A stretch of 6,006 nucleotides of DNA from Alphaproteobacteria bacterium (GTDB lineage: Bacteria; Pseudomonadota; Alphaproteobacteria; RF32; CAG-239), in contig JAGCOI010000198.1 of NCBI GenBank assembly GCA_017645485.1, positions 1-6,006 of the forward strand, read 5' to 3'. Below the pieces are notes generated by a model. The model saw only the letters and a list, made by a program, of their open reading frames with translations. It was not told the origin of the DNA and made no database searches. How positions within the stretch are numbered: the stretch's first letter is position 1; the number at the start of each line of letters is the position of its first letter. The position numbers and the translations under genes were made by a program. Shown here piece after piece: positions 5,382 to 6,006 of this stretch.

Positions 5382-6006
5382 ATGACAGATATTTATTTGC
5401 ATAACACATTAAAACAACGCAAAGATTTATTTAAGCCGATTGATGAACATAATGTCCGTATGTATGTGTGCGGACCGACCGTTTATGATAAGGCGCATTT
5501 GGGAAATGCCAAAACACCCGTGGTGTACGATGTTTTATATCGTTTGCTTTGCCATGTGTATGGCAAAGACCACGTTACCTATGTTTCAAACATTACGGAT
5601 GTTGATGATAAAATCTTAAACAAACACAAACAAACGGGTAAACCCATCAGAGAAATTACCGAAGAAACATATAACTGGTATCTTCAAGATATGGAAGCAC
5701 TCAACGTTTTATCTCCGAATTTCAGACCGCGTGCAACGGAATATATTTCAGAGATGATTGTTTTGGTTGAAAAATTGCTTGAAAACGGCCATGCCTACGA
5801 GGTTGACGGGCAGGTGTTGTTTGATGTGGATTCTATGCCCGGTTACGGGTGCTTATCTAACCGCTCAATGAAAGAGATGATGGCGGGTGCACGCGTGGAA
5901 GTGGCCGATTATAAGAAAAATCCGGCAGATTTTATTTTATGGAAACCGTCCGAACCGGATCAACCGGGGTGGGACAGCCCGTGGGGGTACGGACGTCCGG
6001 GGTGGC
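5382..6006 (+). CDS. cysS: Cysteinyl-tRNA synthetase (CysRS), N-terminal part, cut by window edge
   Basis: Only the first 208 codons lie in the window and the frame is open to the edge; full-length CysRS is usually about 450-500 residues. It charges tRNA(Cys) with cysteine using an active-site zinc. Visible hallmarks are CGPTVYD (30-36), where C30 matches the first zinc ligand, the HIGH motif as HLGN (39-42), and NITDVDDKI (70-78). The segment [21 protein letters not shown] and then QPGWDSPWG immediately precede the expected second zinc cysteine, which is just off the edge together with KMSKS. The translation [17 protein letters not shown] opens normally at ATG 5382, with AAGGA ending 10 nt upstream. 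The wording is closest to alphaproteobacterial CysRS as I remember it. It is co-transcribed behind trpS. It supplies Cys-tRNA, and ybaK nearby clears misplaced cysteine from tRNA(Pro). Confidence 0.96.
   Translation, partial: MTDIYLHNTLKQRKDLFKPIDEHNVRMYVCGPTVYDKAHLGNAKTPVVYDVLYRLLCHVYGKDHVTYVSNITDVDDKILNKHKQTGKPIREITEETYNWYLQDMEALNVLSPNFRPRATEYISEMIVLVEKLLENGHAYEVDGQVLFDVDSMPGYGCLSNRSMKEMMAGARVEVADYKKNPADFILWKPSEPDQPGWDSPWGYGRPGW

Noticed and set aside
1..6006. Search for a mobile element, CRISPR, toxin-antitoxin, phage or defence system
   Set aside because: No transposase, integrase, tandem direct repeats, small gene pairs or unexplained gaps are visible; all intergenic stretches are under about 200 nt and mostly explained by promoters, terminators and one short repeat.

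Overview
The window looks like ordinary chromosomal DNA from an AT-rich Gram-negative bacterium. An alphaproteobacterium is the best guess, because the CysRS at the right end carries wording that I associate with alphaproteobacterial CysRS (HLGN, then a PRATEYI stretch, [16 protein letters not shown] and QPGWDSPWG). The wall hydrolase is of the periplasmic Gram-negative type, and rubrerythrin suggests an anaerobic or microaerobic lifestyle. Uncultured, low-GC, animal-associated Alphaproteobacteria would fit. This placement is inference from remembered family patterns; no search was run.

Layout from left to right. The 5' 50 nt of a tRNA-Asp(GTC) lie on the minus strand at the left edge, with a clear sigma70-type promoter and an AT-rich upstream tract. 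Diverging from it is a membrane-anchored LysM-like/M23 peptidase gene (240-1673). Next comes rubrerythrin (1775-2314), with its own strong promoter lying inside a dyad and a hairpin terminator behind it. A short intergenic stretch holds a 16-bp palindrome and a 39-bp element resembling a known type of dispersed chromosomal repeat. It is followed by ybaK (2441-2914), for a Cys-tRNA(Pro) editing deacylase. This gene converges on serS (minus strand, 2957-4246) across a shared hairpin. From a 107-bp divergent promoter region, trpS (4354-5367) runs rightward and is followed after 14 nt by cysS, which leaves the window at 6006.

Functionally, five of the seven genes (tRNA-Asp, ybaK, serS, trpS, cysS) belong to tRNA charging or its proofreading. 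The other two serve peptidoglycan remodelling and peroxide detoxification. The genes form at least five transcription units, so this is a neighbourhood rather than one operon; only trpS-cysS looks co-transcribed. I see no mobile element, CRISPR array, phage gene or defence system, and no evidence of a new biological system. The points most worth checking are the dispersed-repeat-like element, the dyad over the rubrerythrin promoter, and the SerRS and TrpRS subtypes, which do not look typical of Alphaproteobacteria.
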